A stretch of DNA of 64,000 nucleotides from Mytilus californianus. Taxonomy: Eukaryota; Mollusca; Bivalvia; Mytilida; Mytilidae. Location of the stretch: NCBI RefSeq assembly GCF_021869535.1, contig NW_026262734.1, forward strand, positions 93,501,285-93,565,284. The letters run 5' to 3'. A program made the translations under genes and the position numbers. The notes under the pieces are model-generated. The model did not search any database. It saw only the letters and a program-made list of their open reading frames with translations, and was not told the origin of the DNA. Below are positions 23,495 through 34,309 of this stretch, piece after piece (within the stretch, counting starts at the first letter, position 1; every line of letters starts with the position of its first letter).

Positions 23495-24092
23495 TTTTTA
23501 CTTAATACTGTGAGATCTTCGATAGTTTTTACTTAATGCTGGCAGATCTTCGATAGTTTTTACTTAATGCTGGCAAATCTTCGATAGTTTTCACTTAATG
23601 CTGTGAGATCTTCGATAGTTTTTACTTAATGCTGTGAGATCTTCGATAGTTTTTACTTAATGCTGTGAGATCTTCGATAGTTTTTACTTAATGCTGGCAG
23701 ATCTTCGATAGTTTTTACTTAATGCTGGCAAATCTTCGATAGTTTTCTCTTAATGCTGTGAGATCTTCGATAGTTTTTACTTAATGCTGTGAGATCTTCG
23801 ATAGTTTTTACTTAATGCTGGCAGATCTTCGATAGGTTTTAATTGATGCTAACAGATCTTCGATAGTTTTTAATTAATGCTGGCAGATCTTCGATAGTTT
23901 TTACTTAATGCTGGCAGATCTTCGATAGTTTTTACTTAATGCTGGCAGATCTTCGATAGTTTTCACTTAATGCTGGCAGATGTTTGATAGTTTTCACTTA
24001 ATACTGGCAGATCTTTGATAGTTTTTAATTAATGCTGGCAGATCTTCGATATTTTTCGCTTAATACTGGCAGATCTTCGATAGTTTTTGATT
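23495..24092. repeat. 31-bp minisatellite, about 19 copies
   Basis: The unit is ATCTTCGATAGTTTTTACTT plus AATGCTGGCAG. Most copies differ by one or two bases, with GCTGGCAG and GCTGTGAG versions intermixed in runs, which suggests block duplication by slippage or unequal exchange. Confidence 0.9.
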
Positions 24093-24097
24093 GATCC

Positions 24098-24190
24098 TAG
24101 TTATCCACAAGAGACCATAGGACAAAGAAGTTAACATCTATAGGTCGCCGTACGGCCTTCAAAAACAAATACCGCATAGAAGGCTGTATA
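24098..24190 (-). repeat. R1a fragment in the 3' flank of copy 2
   Basis: It contains 'ATCTATAGGTCGCCGTACGG', then runs into 'TTTTGGCAACATGGTTTTTT', a flank shared with copy 4 near 38430. It therefore belongs to the duplicated unit. Confidence 0.65.
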
Positions 24191-24369
24191 TAGTTTTGGC
24201 AACATGGTTTTTTTATGTGTTAAAAAAGGGAAAATTGTAACGAACCAATCATTTTCTACTACTTGAAGATATGCAATTCTTGTAAGAATTATAAAACAAT
24301 AAAAAACTTTTGTAAAAAACAAATATTAATTAGAAGAAAAATAAAACAAAAGAAAAAGAAAAGATAAGG

Positions 24370-24515
24370 AAAGACACATTCACACATATACACAAACACT
24401 GTACACACAAACACATTCCATTCCCAAATCACATTCAACACCGAGCACTACTTCCATACACACATTTAACACCGAACACCAGTCCTCCTCCACACACACT
24501 CGCAAACAAAACAAG
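24370..24515 (-). other. CA-rich 3' untranslated region of copy 2
   Basis: On the gene strand this is TG-rich. Wording such as 'CACACACTCGCAAACAAAAC' just beyond the stop matches copy 4 (38630-38800) almost exactly and copy 5 (41465-41610) in part. Confidence 0.5.
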
Positions 24516-24751
24516 TTAATAAAATTCGTCATCAAAGTCATTGTCACTGTAAAAGTCGTAATCGAATTCTTCTTCCTCTGCTATACGAGCTTCAGCTGCT
24601 GCATCTTCAAACAAGTAGTGCCAAAAGTAGAAGTACGAGTCCCAGAACAGCTGTTGTCGATCTTTTTTTGTATATAACACCTTCTTAGCACACTTTAAAT
24701 ATAACAAAAAAGGTATGCTCATGTCATTGGGTCCTTCTTTCTTCTTGTTTT
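24516..24751 (-). CDS. Copy 2, exon 3
   Basis: The acceptor is a long T run ending TTTTAG. The first two bases complete the codon split by intron 2. The exon encodes the family's conserved Lys-rich and aromatic core and the acidic C-terminus, and ends in TAA. Confidence 0.6.
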
Positions 24752-26847
24752 CTAAAAAAAAAAAAGAAAGATCAATAAATATTATAAAGTCTCCGGACAA
24801 TAGACATGTTTTTTTTCCGTCTATATGGTGATTTTATTTTTTCAAAGGATTGAAAATCTGTAAATGAAATCAGACATTCTTTGATTTTTTTTTACACCAG
24901 TCATTTTGGGGCCATTTATAATAGCTTGCTTGTTCGGTGTGAGCCAAGGCTCCTTGTTGTAAACCGTACTTTGGCCTATAATTGTTTACTTTTTATATAT
25001 TAATTGTGACTTGGATGGAGAGTTGTCTCATTGGCACTCAAACCACATTTTTTTTTATTCATATGTAATTGTCAATGTAACAACAAGATTACACGATGAG
25101 TTATATAGCCCTGATTTGCATGAAATATTCGCCTCTGGACGTAAGTCAACCAATAACAAACCTATAATTACCATTTTCATTTTGTTCGTGTTCTTGCTGT
25201 TGTTCATCATCTTTGTGCTGTTGTTGTCTGTTGTTTTTCAGATGTGTAGACTTGGTTGTAGTGTCAGCTAAGCTGAATAGTTTAATATGTCCACTAAGGA
25301 TATCACAATTGTTATTTCTATCCATTCCTTTTTTCTGGAAAAACAAACAATTTGGATGATTGAAGCGTACAAAAAATATTCAAAAGGACATGTACTTTTC
25401 GAGTCAAAGAAAGACGATGAATAAAATTGTTGCATCTGCAATCCTGTCCTGTGTTCTATAGGTTTAAATATTTTGAAATGGTTACGGAAAATGGTAATTA
25501 TAATACAGAAAAAAAACTAGAATTTTTTTCAAAAAGTCAAGAAATAAAAATCCATATTAATAATTTTTTTTATTAATTGACATTTAACATTTACAATTGT
25601 TGTGGCAATACAAGTTTAAACAAACAATAAACAACAAAATAAAAAACAAAATAATATACGAAAGTTAATCAAATAGACACAAAAACATAAGTGATAAATT
25701 TATAATATTACAAAATTCAATATCCATGTCACAATAAGACCTCTGTCCTCAGTTCTCATGACCTTTTAATAAAGAAGCCAATAATTCTAACATGTCTAAA
25801 GGAAGTGGTGTTAATTTTTTATCATCAGGAAAATGAATAAAATGTTCATCATCTAATTGTATATCATAATATAAATTTTGTCTGATATCTTCGTTTACCT
25901 TGCAATAGAGAATAAAATGAAATTCATCTTCCGAAATCGTTGACTTTGCAGGTTTTACACAGTCTTTGTTCTCGAGGAATTTTAATGTAACGACCATTTT
26001 CTATATCAAGACCATGGTCACTTATACGAAGTTTAGTAAAAATATTCCTGATAGAAAAATCATTTAACAATAAGTAAAAATGTGCTTCAAGTGAAGGTTT
26101 TAAGTTTTTATGCAGAAAAAGTTTGCTACTTTCGTCAATTTTTTCTATCTTACTTTTATAAATCTTTATAATAGTCATTTATTTCATTTTTAATTTCTGA
26201 TTTTAAATGGCTTACATATGTAATATTCTTACAATAGACCACTTTGTCTTGGAGGCTATTGTCTGGTAAGACATTTTTAGCATATGTATACCAAGAATAT
26301 ACACCTTGCAAATCAAGCGATTTTGAAAGTTCAAAGGCCTCTTTCAATAATGGGTTTAAATTATCAATATTTAGTCTAGCAAGGTATAAAATAGATTGGG
26401 TTGTAATAAAATGTTCAACTGGAAGTCTACCGAATTCCAATCTCATTCCTATATTTGATGATGTTTTCTTGGTTCCTTTTATTAATGAATTAATAAAAGA
26501 TGTATGTTTGTACGAAGTGATCAGCACACTATGAATACAATTAGGTTTTCTTTCTAAATATGTCGTGAATATTAAACTGATACATTTGTCTGCAAATTTC
26601 TATGTTCTTAGAACATTCCAATACAACGCAGAGTAGGTTAATACCTCTATAAATATTTAGTATACCTTCGGAGTACACAGATAATGATTTGTTAAATCCC
26701 AGAAGGGGAACGAGACTAAGCCAAAAGAAACATATTGTATAGGTGGATTTAAACTAAACGCACATATTGTGCCTATTGTACCTTTTCAAACACGAATGAT
26801 CGGATACGTTGAACAACATTGATTCCAGCCTTTCTGTCTTTTGTCAT
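24516..26847 (-). CDS. Orphan three-exon family, copy 2 (frame intact)
   Basis: This is the best-preserved member. Exon 1 is 26782-26847 (66 bases), exon 2 is 25172-25334 (163 bases) and exon 3 is 24516-24751 (236 bases). All introns are GT-AG. Phases match (0, then 1+2), giving 465 bases, 154 residues plus stop. Residues 1-22 are basic (RIRSFVFEK at the end). Residues 23-76 start KKGMDRNNNCDI and become Gln/Glu/His-rich. Residues 78-154 start NKKKEGPN and hold IPFLLYLKCAKK, a KKDRQQLFWDSYFYFWHYLF core, an Ala/Glu patch, and an acidic tail ending DNDFDDEFY. No signal peptide, membrane span or known domain is seen. Intron 1 carries a non-LTR retroelement fragment, intron 2 an R1b copy. Function is unknown. 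Confidence 0.6.
24895..25045 (+). repeat. R1b copy in intron 2 of copy 2
   Basis: It lies antisense to the gene and has 'GTGTGAGCCAAGGCTCCTTG' and 'GGAGAGTTGTCTCATTGGCA'. Copy 5 carries the same R1b at the same intron position (41985-42145). Confidence 0.75.
25172..25334 (-). CDS. Copy 2, exon 2
   Basis: The acceptor is TTTTTCCAG and the donor G/GTAATT. The 163 bases start in phase 0 and end after the first base of a codon. The encoded segment goes from a conserved NNNCDI.SG.IKLFSLADTT stretch to a QQQEHEQNEN low-complexity end. Confidence 0.6.
25749..26527 (-). pseudogene. Non-LTR retrotransposon ORF2, C-terminal fragment in intron 1
   Basis: Three overlapping - frames together give the region after the RT. 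First comes GMRLEFGRLPVEHFI..QSILYLARL (26156-26527), then LRISDHGLDIENGRYIKIPR and CKTCKV (25924-26178), then EDEFHFILYC (25749-25997). The Cys-Cys...His-Cys pattern and 'GRY..IPREQR.C' are typical of the C-terminal zinc knuckle of CR1/Jockey-like elements. The RT domain itself is missing and there are at least two frameshifts. It is in the same orientation as the host copy. Confidence 0.7.
26782..26847 (-). CDS. Copy 2, exon 1
   Basis: Twenty-two codons from ATG, rich in Lys and Arg, ending at an AAG/GTACAA donor. Exon 1 of copy 4 is the same length and nearly identical, and the first 200 bases of intron 1 are also shared by the two. Confidence 0.6.
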
Positions 26848-26961
26848 GTGTATACATGTACGTCTACAATTCAATAAAAAAAAAGATGAAGTATGTCTAT
26901 ATATCTAAACATATTGCTTTAAATATCATTAAGTAAAAAAAAAAATTAGTATGTCACCAAG

Positions 26962-27835
26962 CACTACAAAAGTCAAAAAGTCTGAAAAGACCAATTTTTG
27001 TCTGAATTTGCATGCATTTTTACTTGACATTCTTTCTTTGTCTGAATTATTTTTAAAAAGTCTTAACAAAGTATGAATTTGTCTAATAAAATTCTAGATT
27101 TTTCTCGACAAATGTCTTAACAGTATTAAAATTGTCTAAAAATTTCTCGTCACTTTCTGTATCATCTGATAAGAGTCTTGATTAGTCTCGACCAATTCTT
27201 GACGGTCTTAAATTTGTCTCGATCAGTCTATAATACTTCCATGTATCAACACATCCCCATTTGTATTTATTAATGTTTTAAATTTCATTCCCATATTTGT
27301 ATTTTTTTAAATATTTATATACCCAAATTTTTAATTATAAAAATATTTACATGCCCAACTTTTGTTTTTGTAGTAATAATTGTAACTTGAAATCATGACC
27401 ATTAAACATGATATAACTTTATCTTTATTTCTCTTTATATAACAACATTATATTATATAAAGAGAAATACAGATAAAGTTATATCATGTATATTAATCAT
27501 GATTTCTAAAACTAAGAATTGTCAAGTAAATTTAAGACACAATTCAAAATGTTCAGAATATGTCAAGACATACTGAGAAAAAAATAAGAATGTCGAGAAT
27601 ATGTCGAGAAATGTCAAGACAGTATACAAATGTCAATTAAGTATTTGTCAAGAGATTTTAAGACCATAATCAGAATGTCGAGAAGGTGTCGAGTAAATTT
27701 CATACAAATTTAATATAAATCAGAATTTGTCAAGAAATATTAAGACACAAGTCATACTTTTGGAGAATGTCGAGTAATTGTTCATGCAAATTAAGACAAA
27801 AACTGGTTATTTAAGACTTTTGGACTTTTGTAGTG
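26962..27835. mobile_element. CACTA-type non-autonomous transposon (874 bp)
   Basis: The ends are CACTACAAAAGTC and GACTTTTGTAGTG, extended by AAAAGTCT and AGACTTTT, so they begin and end with the CACTA signature. AAG flanks both sides (26959-26961 and 27836-27838), the 3-bp duplication CACTA elements make. The interior is full of words such as 'GTCTTAAATTTGTC' and 'AATGTCGAGAA', in opposite orientation in the two halves. At 27393-27505 there is a long hairpin around 'TATAACAACATTATATTATA'. No transposase frame is present. Confidence 0.85.
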
Positions 27836-27850
27836 AAGACACAAAGTAAG

Positions 27851-28386
27851 TTAGTAAAATTCTTCATCAAAGTTACTGTAAAAGTTGTACTTCTTCCGCG
27901 GCAATACGTGTCTTAGCTGCTGCATTTTCGAATATTCAAGTAATGCAAAAGTATCTTTAGGATTCCCAAAACAGCTGATGACGACCATACTTTGTATACA
28001 ATAGAACACTTGTAAAGATAGGAAAACAGTTATCGCGAGTTTCTATTGTATGTTTATATGTAATTTCCTAGGGTATACTTTTATTCATCTTAAATATTCC
28101 ATACAATTTTCAAATACATTTATTGTCAGTGTCATAATCAATTTACACAATGAAATATATCGTACTGTTGATGCTTGAAGTATTCGCCACTGGACCTTAA
28201 TCAACCATAGAAAACAATCTTTATAATTACCATATTCTTGTTGTTCGTGTTCATGCTGTTGCCGTTGTCTTATCTTACTTCTGTTGTTGTGTTATTTCTT
28301 GGCTTTGTATTAGTACCGGTTAAGCTCAGTAAATAAAAATTACCAATTGGGATATTACAACTTTTATTTCTGTCCATCCTTTTTCT
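27851..28386 (-). pseudogene. Orphan three-exon family, copy 3 (decayed)
   Basis: Only exon 2 (28241-28386, acceptor TTTTTTTCAG, donor GTAATT) and exon 3 (27851-28000) are recognisable, in the same order and strand as copy 2. Exon 2 keeps DRNKSCNI-like wording. Exon 3 keeps a HQLFWES-like core and ends DEEFY but has internal frameshifts and lacks the IPF...KCAKK segment. No exon 1 is visible upstream. The CACTA element ends 15 bases from its stop codon. Confidence 0.55.
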
Positions 28387-28399
28387 CTGAAAAAAACCC

Positions 28400-29125
28400 C
28401 ACAATGATGATGAACGAAACATAAAAATGTATTCAAAATAACAAGTACTTTTCGACGGAGAAATAACGTCGTGGTATCGTCGAACCTGCGGATAACGTAA
28501 TTAACGGTACAGAATTTTTTTTTTTAAAGTTAACAACTATGTTATTTATATAGTATTACGTGATCCTTTCAAAAGTTATCCTAATGTTTATTTTAAATTC
28601 GCCGTGAATCAATTGTATCGAAAACCGTACATTTGCAACGTACTTGTAGACAAGTCCTTTTAACTTACTACCGGTTAACCGGTCGATAGATTATCTGAGT
28701 AACCGGTTGGGCATAAAAAAAAATTTTGATTTGACAACACTATATAAAACTGATTTTAAACCACCACCAACAACATAATAATGGGACGACTTTTACACTA
28801 ACACTTTCGTCTAGTTTTATCAATATCATGTCATAGAACCCCAATGATTGAATGGATGTTATGAAAACATGGTAATTTGGAATTTTCCTTTCCAACAGCA
28901 AAGTCCGTCTTGCACTTCGGGATGTATAAATACGCAGTCACGGCTGATCTGAATGGGGACGACTTTCCAACATACAAAATTCCTCCCATTTTTGCGGTCT
29001 TCCCCTTCCATTCAGAAGCACATTTTGTATAAATTTATTACTTTTTCTCGCCCTAATTGAGCTTGCATTTTATTTTCGTATGATCAGTTAGCATTCCTTT
29101 TTTGTTTCAGGGAGGAGACTCTTGG
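28400..29125. other. Intergenic, no supported gene
   Basis: AT-rich. A phrase 'ACTACCGGTTAACCGGTCGA' near 28668 contains a short palindrome. Nothing else is recognised. Confidence 0.35.
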
Positions 29126-29129
29126 ATAC

Positions 29130-29370
29130 GGATAAAATTGAAAATGGGGAATGTATCAAAGAGATAACAACCCGACCAAAGAGCAGAAAACAGCCGAAGG
29201 CCAACAATGGGTCTTCAACACAACGAGAAAATCCCGCACTCGAAGGCGTGCTTCAGCTGGCCCCTTAACAAATGTGTCCTAGTTCAGTGATAATGGACGT
29301 CATACTAAACTCCGAAACATATAAATGAACTCAAAAATCAATCATACAAGACTAACAAAGGCCACAGGAG
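29130..29370 (-). repeat. R3 interspersed repeat, - strand
   Basis: It has 'GGCGTGCTTCAGCTGGCCCC' and 'GGACGTCATACTAAACTCC', the complement of the 22290 copy. Confidence 0.6.
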
Positions 29371-29394
29371 TTTGCTTTAATATGCGTCTTTCGG

Positions 29395-29700
29395 AAAAAA
29401 GTAAATCAACAAAAAGTCCCTTAACAAATGGCAAAAGTTAAAACTTAAACATATCAAGCGAATGGAAAACAACTGTATTCCCGACATGGTACAGGCATTT
29501 CCTTTATAAACCTGATTGTATAGCCAGCCAATCCTCTCACTTGTATGACAGTCGCATAGAATTCCATTATATTGAAAACAATGTGTAAGGAAAACAAATA
29601 CGTAAAAATGTCAAAAATTGGGTTATCGAAGGCCGTCCATATAGTTAATAACTGCTGTATTATCTCTTCCAATTAAAAGACCGAAGATTAAACAGTGTAG
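29395..29700 (-). repeat. R4 interspersed repeat, diverged copy
   Basis: It contains 'ATCAAGCGAATGGAAAACAA' and 'GACATGGTACAGGCATTTCC'. It resembles the better copies at 29930 and 32610. Confidence 0.5.
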
Positions 29701-29744
29701 TATTTTTCTTCAATGGGTTCCAAAATTTAATGTAACGGTTATTA

Positions 29745-29830
29745 TAGCGTGACGTCATATATCGATTACCGTCATTTTTAGGCATGTGACGTCACAGACG
29801 TGGAGCTGTCCTATATTCTGGCTCACGAAA
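29745..29830 (+). repeat. Direct repeat, first copy (about 85 bp)
   Basis: 'GTGACGTCATATATCGATTA' through 'GGCTCACGAAATG' recurs at 30600-30690 with few changes. Confidence 0.65.
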
Positions 29831-29929
29831 TGAAAAACTGCCGTTTAAATTGTGATGAAATATTTTTGAGGAACATAGGCATGACAGGTGTTTTTTAAAA
29901 AGTAAAACACCAAAAATACAGAATTCTAT

Positions 29930-30370
29930 TAAAAATTAAAAAACAGCAAAATCAAAAGCTCAAACACATCAAACGAAAAGAAAACAACTCTCATGTTCCT
30001 TACTTGATACAACTCAGCCACATTCCTTCAATGTGGATTAAATAAGTTAGCTAAACCTCTCGCAATCGCTTAAAATTCCATTATGTTGACAACAAAACAG
30101 ACATAATAGGTTAAAACGTCAACTTAAATAGGGAAACAACAGTCAGCATATTGTGTTATAATCTCAATCATTATAAAAAAACAATCAAATAATGAAATAT
30201 AATTTCAAAGAAAAAAAAAAACACCTGAATACAACCAAAAAAAAATTACCACAGCACAACACAATGGCGGGATGTACAAGTACCGAGTCACGTTAAAGGA
30301 TATTACAAAAAATGGACCAACGTTAATAATTTACAAAGACAAATAAAAGAACACTGTAACACGTTATTAA
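29930..30370 (-). repeat. R4 repeat joined to a Penelope-like 3' tail
   Basis: The right part contains 'GGATGTACAAGTACCGAGTC' and 'GACAAATAAAAGAACACTGT', the complement of the tail after the RT at 31239-31935. The left part carries 'CATCAAACGAAAAGAAAACA'. It looks like the 3' end of a retroelement that lost its coding part. A parallel copy is at 32610. Confidence 0.6.
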
Positions 30371-30394
30371 GCTGATTAACAACATCCGTATGGA

Positions 30395-30598
30395 AAAGGG
30401 GGGGGGGGGGGGGGGGGGGGGGAGTCCGAGGGGTCCTGAACCCGAAATCCCGGGCTTAAAAACATGAAATTCCGAGGTCCCGAATTTAAAGAATTTTCAA
30501 ATTTAAATCCCGACATCCCGAAATTCGAAAAAAGAATTCCCGGATCCCGAAATCCCGAGATTAAAAACAACCGATCCCGGAGTTCCGACAAAGGTAAA
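30395..30598. repeat. Poly-G run plus 'CCCGAAATCCCG' repeat, first copy
   Basis: A G run of about 22 is followed by 'GGGTCCTGAACCCGAAATCC' and repeated CCCGAAAT, CCCGAGGT and CCCGACAT words. The same order occurs at 50265-50482 in the same orientation. Confidence 0.65.
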
Positions 30599-30599
30599 G

Positions 30600-30690
30600 C
30601 GTGACGTCATATATCGATTGCCGTCATTACTGGGCATCATGCGACGTCACAGACGTCGAGCTGTCGTATTTCCTGGCTCACGAAATGCTA
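30600..30690 (+). repeat. Direct repeat, second copy (about 85 bp)
   Basis: It reads 'GTGACGTCATATATCGATTG' to 'CCTGGCTCACGAAATG' and pairs with 29745-29830. Confidence 0.65.
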
Positions 30691-31230
30691 AGCTTTTCTC
30701 GGCTGACTACTAAGTTACACTTTGTTCATGGACAGCCGGTGAGATCCGATCTATTGTAGAATCTGATTAGTCGTCCAATCAAACTACGTGTATTATACCG
30801 CACTTCGCATTGTAAACATGAAGTTTTATGTAATGCTACAATCCATAAAATGATTATTGCAAATCAGAAGGAATATAGTTTTTTCGTTCCAGCAATTTTA
30901 TGAAACAATTTTTTCACAGGAAAAAATGTATTGTCGAAACCATAGCCTTCAGTTCAAAAGTTCCCATTTTGTATGACGTCACGTTGATGTGCCAAAATCA
31001 TTCATGAAGTTTAGCGGAATTTTATTTTATGTCAAATTGATACCTTTTTTGAAATTTTTTCCTTTATGTAATACACTCGATTATTTAAATTTAGAATAGG
31101 AATTTATTTTACGGATTAATTAATGCTTTTCTATGCATCAGGAAAAAATTGTTCTGTTTGTTTACAGGTTCTGATATTGTACGTTGCTATGTAAAAAAAA
31201 ATATCGTCCAATCTCGTTAAAATCTCCAGG
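30691..31230. other. Intergenic, no supported gene
   Basis: AT-rich sequence without repeats I could identify. Confidence 0.35.
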
Positions 31231-31238
31231 GCATAATT

Positions 31239-31935
31239 TTGCCCTACAAAATTGGGCCGTACCGGTTGTTTGAGTGTAGCGTAATACAAGCGGATTCCAG
31301 TTTAACGAAATGCAACATTAAAAAAATGCCTTTTAGAGGTAGACTTTTTCAACAAATTGTCGGCATTCCTATTGGAACGAACTGTTCGCCTCTCCTTGCC
31401 GACCTCTTCTTATTTTCATATGAATCGGAGTTCCTTCAGACACTTGTCAAAAACAAGAAGATCAAAGAAGCCAGGTCATTTAATTTCACTATCAGATATA
31501 TTGATGATGTTCTTTCTATTAACAATCCAAACTTTTCTGATTGGATTCCATTGATATATCCCCCAGAACTTGAAATTAAAGAAACAACAGAAACAACTTC
31601 CTCCGCCTTATGTTTTAGACCTATACTTCGAATTTGACATACACGGTCATCGCAGTACCAGAATCTATGACAAACGAGAGTATCTTAATTTTTGAAATTA
31701 TCAATTTCCCCCACCTTAGTAGCAATATACCAACTTCACCTGCATATGGGATATACATTTCCCAACTTATTCGGTATTAAAGAGCTTACAGCTCCTACTC
31801 ACGACTTTGTAAAACGTCACCAGTGTCTGAGCAGAAAGTTGATGAACCAGGGGTATGTCAAAGAACGTCTCGTCCTTTTGCTAAAAAAAGTTCATCGGAA
31901 GGTACCAAGACCTTGTTGATAAATATTCCGTATCA
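31239..31935 (+). pseudogene. Penelope-like reverse transcriptase fragment
   Basis: The open part (31239-31637) covers the palm: QIVGIPIGTNCSPLLADLF (residues 39-57 of the frame), then RYIDDVLSI (86-94, catalytic Asp pair), then YPPELEIKET. After a frameshift near 31605 other frames continue with LDLYFEFD, IYDKREYLNF, SSNIP and YGIYISQLIRY to about 31935. The N-terminal RT region and any nuclease are missing. The wording 'GIP.GTNC.PL.ADLF' with YIDD is that of Penelope-like elements. The tail downstream contains 'GGCTCGGTACTTGTACATCC'. Confidence 0.7.
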
Positions 31936-32310
31936 ACTTCACAAATAATACACGATGGTTTTGAAGCAGATTCTGGGTACTGACGTTGTTTATTATCTTA
32001 ATAACGTGTTATACTATTCTTTTATTTGTCTTTATTAATATTACTTTTACTGTTTAGTCTGTTTTTATTGATATTCATTTGCCGTGGCTCGGTACTTGTA
32101 CATCCCGGTCATTGTGTTATTGTTCTATGATAATTTGTATTCTTGTCTTTCATTTTTGCTAATGTGCTTTCTCTATATGTCTTTTGGTATTTCTTTGGTA
32201 CATATGACGTGGCTCTGTACTTATACATCCCGTTGAAGGTGATACGGTAATCTATTGTTGCTTACACCCAAGTTGTTTATACAGTTGAGATGTCTCATAG
32301 GCAATCAATC
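31936..32310 (+). repeat. 3' tail of the Penelope-like fragment
   Basis: It contains 'CTTTTATTTGTCTTTATTAA' and 'GTGGCTCGGTACTTGTACAT', then a second diverged copy of the latter phrase near 32210. Its complement appears in the 29930 and 32610 repeats. Confidence 0.5.
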
Positions 32311-32609
32311 CAAATCTCCTAAATTCTGAATTCAAGAAATACTATGTGGAATAATATCGGCCGCAGGAAAAACAGTAGACGAGGTCTGGCAGGACGATAC
32401 AAACCGCCGGCATTTGTAATATTGGCAAGTAGGTGTTCTTCTGCTAACAGAAGTAACAAAAGTTCCTCTAATGGAATTAGAATGAACGAGGATCACGACC
32501 CCGCACTGACGCTATGATTTTTTTTTTTACTCTTTAAATTGTGATGCAACATTTTTGAGGAAACATAGGTGGTTTTATAAAGTAAAACTAAATTAATGCC
32601 GAACCCTAT

Positions 32610-33065
32610 GGAAAATTCAAAAACGGCAAATTAAAAGTTCCAACACATCAAACGAAAGGAAAACAACTCTCATGTTCCTGACTTGGTACAGCCATTTCCT
32701 TCAATGAGGATTAAATAAGTTGGCTAAACCTCTCATTTGCATGGCAATCGCATAAAATTCCATTAAATTGACAACAAAACCGACATAATAGGGTAAAATG
32801 TCAAAAAAAGGGGAACAGCAGTCAACATTGTGTTATAATCTCAATCACTATAAAAAGTAAACAAATAATGAAATATGTCTACAAATGAAAATGAAACACC
32901 TAAATACAAAAATGACCACAGCACAACGGCGGGATGTACAAATACCGAGCCACGTCTAAAAGATATTACAAAAAATGGACCAACGTTAATAAATTACAAA
33001 GACAAATAAAAGAACACTATAACACCTTAATAAGACGATAAACAACATGTAACCTAGTAAATGTA
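32610..33065 (-). repeat. R4 repeat joined to a Penelope-like 3' tail, second copy
   Basis: It is co-linear with 29930-30370: 'CATCAAACGAAAGGAAAACA', 'CGGGATGTACAAATACCGAG', 'GACAAATAAAAGAACACTAT'. Confidence 0.6.
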
Positions 33066-33440
33066 TATCCCATATGCTGGCGAAAGAAAAAGGTGGACAA
33101 GGTAAATATCGCAGTAAAGTGTTTTACTTGAAGGTGGTGAAAGGACACCCCTCGACATTTCCCCATTACAGTTTATACAGTTTATACAATTGATATTAAT
33201 CTGTTTTATTACATTGGTTGCAATGAATTACATTGATTTCCCAGTGAAATAAAAACCGATAATTTCACATGTGAAATAAACGTGGTTATTTCACTCCTCT
33301 GACGTTATACAACAATAGGCGTTGTCAAGACGTCGATAACGTCGGATCAAAACAAATTGTGAATGCGTAGAAAAAGATATAGTTCCTTACATTTTCTACT
33401 TTAATTTCATTAAAAAGCCCTTTGCCAATGTAATAAAAAG

Positions 33441-33589
33441 AATAACTAATCAAAGAATTCAAATATCGAAAAATATTCAACTCGTGACCGAACAACACTG
33501 ATAATTAACTCATGCGCATTCGTGAATTAATGTGTTGTTCGGTCACTCGTTGAATATTTTTCTCTATTTGAATTCTTCGATTAGTTATT
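33441..33589. mobile_element. Foldback MITE, about 149 bp
   Basis: The arms AATAACTAATCAAAGAATTC and GTGACCGAACAACAC are mirrored as complements on the right, around a centre near 'ACTCATGCGCATTCGTGAAT'. There is no coding content. Confidence 0.7.
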
Positions 33590-34300
33590 CTATAAATATT
33601 TCAATTGTTGATTTCAGTTTTTTGTTGTTTATAGAAAAAAGTATTTTAATTCAATTTGGTTTGTGTGTGTGTTTTTTTTTTTTACATTGAATAGTAATTT
33701 GAGGTAGTGGAAGTTATTTCAATTGTTTACTTTTTGAAATGCCTCTTCTAACGAAAGAAAGACCGATGACTGTTTGGTTGAAGGATTTTTTTTGTATCAG
33801 AAAGACCAGCATGAAGCACTGAAGACCCCGCTACAACCGATATATTGGTCACAAACTTGAGTGGGCAAGAAAGAGACGAGGAGAGTTTTCCTCTGTTCAA
33901 TATGTGTTGTACAAAATTATACAGGAAAGAACTGAAATATAATGCAGAATGCGCGACTTCATTTTACAAGTATAAAAGATCAGATTTAACAAAAGATAAA
34001 AACAACCGGAAATATCCGAGAGTGAAATCGATCATATTTTTTTTTATAATTTTTGCTGAACTAGTTAAAAAGACTCACACTGGTACAAAATAGTTTATGT
34101 ACTTAAAATGTTATTTCTAGTTGCATGATTTTTTTTATTAGTTGTTATTGGCTTTGATAGAGGGGCGAAAGATACCAGAGTGACAGTCAAACTCGTAGAT
34201 CGAAAATAAACTGACAACGCCATGGCTAAAAAAGAACAAGACAAACAGACAAATAATAATACACAACACACAACATAGAAAACTAAAGACTAAGCAACAC
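33590..34300. other. Intergenic with one unexplained + frame
   Basis: An 82-codon frame at 33845-34093 reads Cys- and Lys-rich residues but has no known motif or clear splice context. I see no other feature. Confidence 0.3.
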
Positions 34301-34309
34301 GAACCCCAC

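Noticed and set aside
23495-24092. Regular 31-bp repeats resembling a CRISPR array.
   Set aside because: There are no unique spacers, the genome is eukaryotic, and the units are directly abutting: a minisatellite.
26570-26770. Sequence in intron 1 conserved between copies 2 and 4, a possible further exon.
   Set aside because: Copy 2 has a CTTAG acceptor-like site but copy 4 lacks the AG, and no shared open frame exists. It is probably conserved only through recent duplication.
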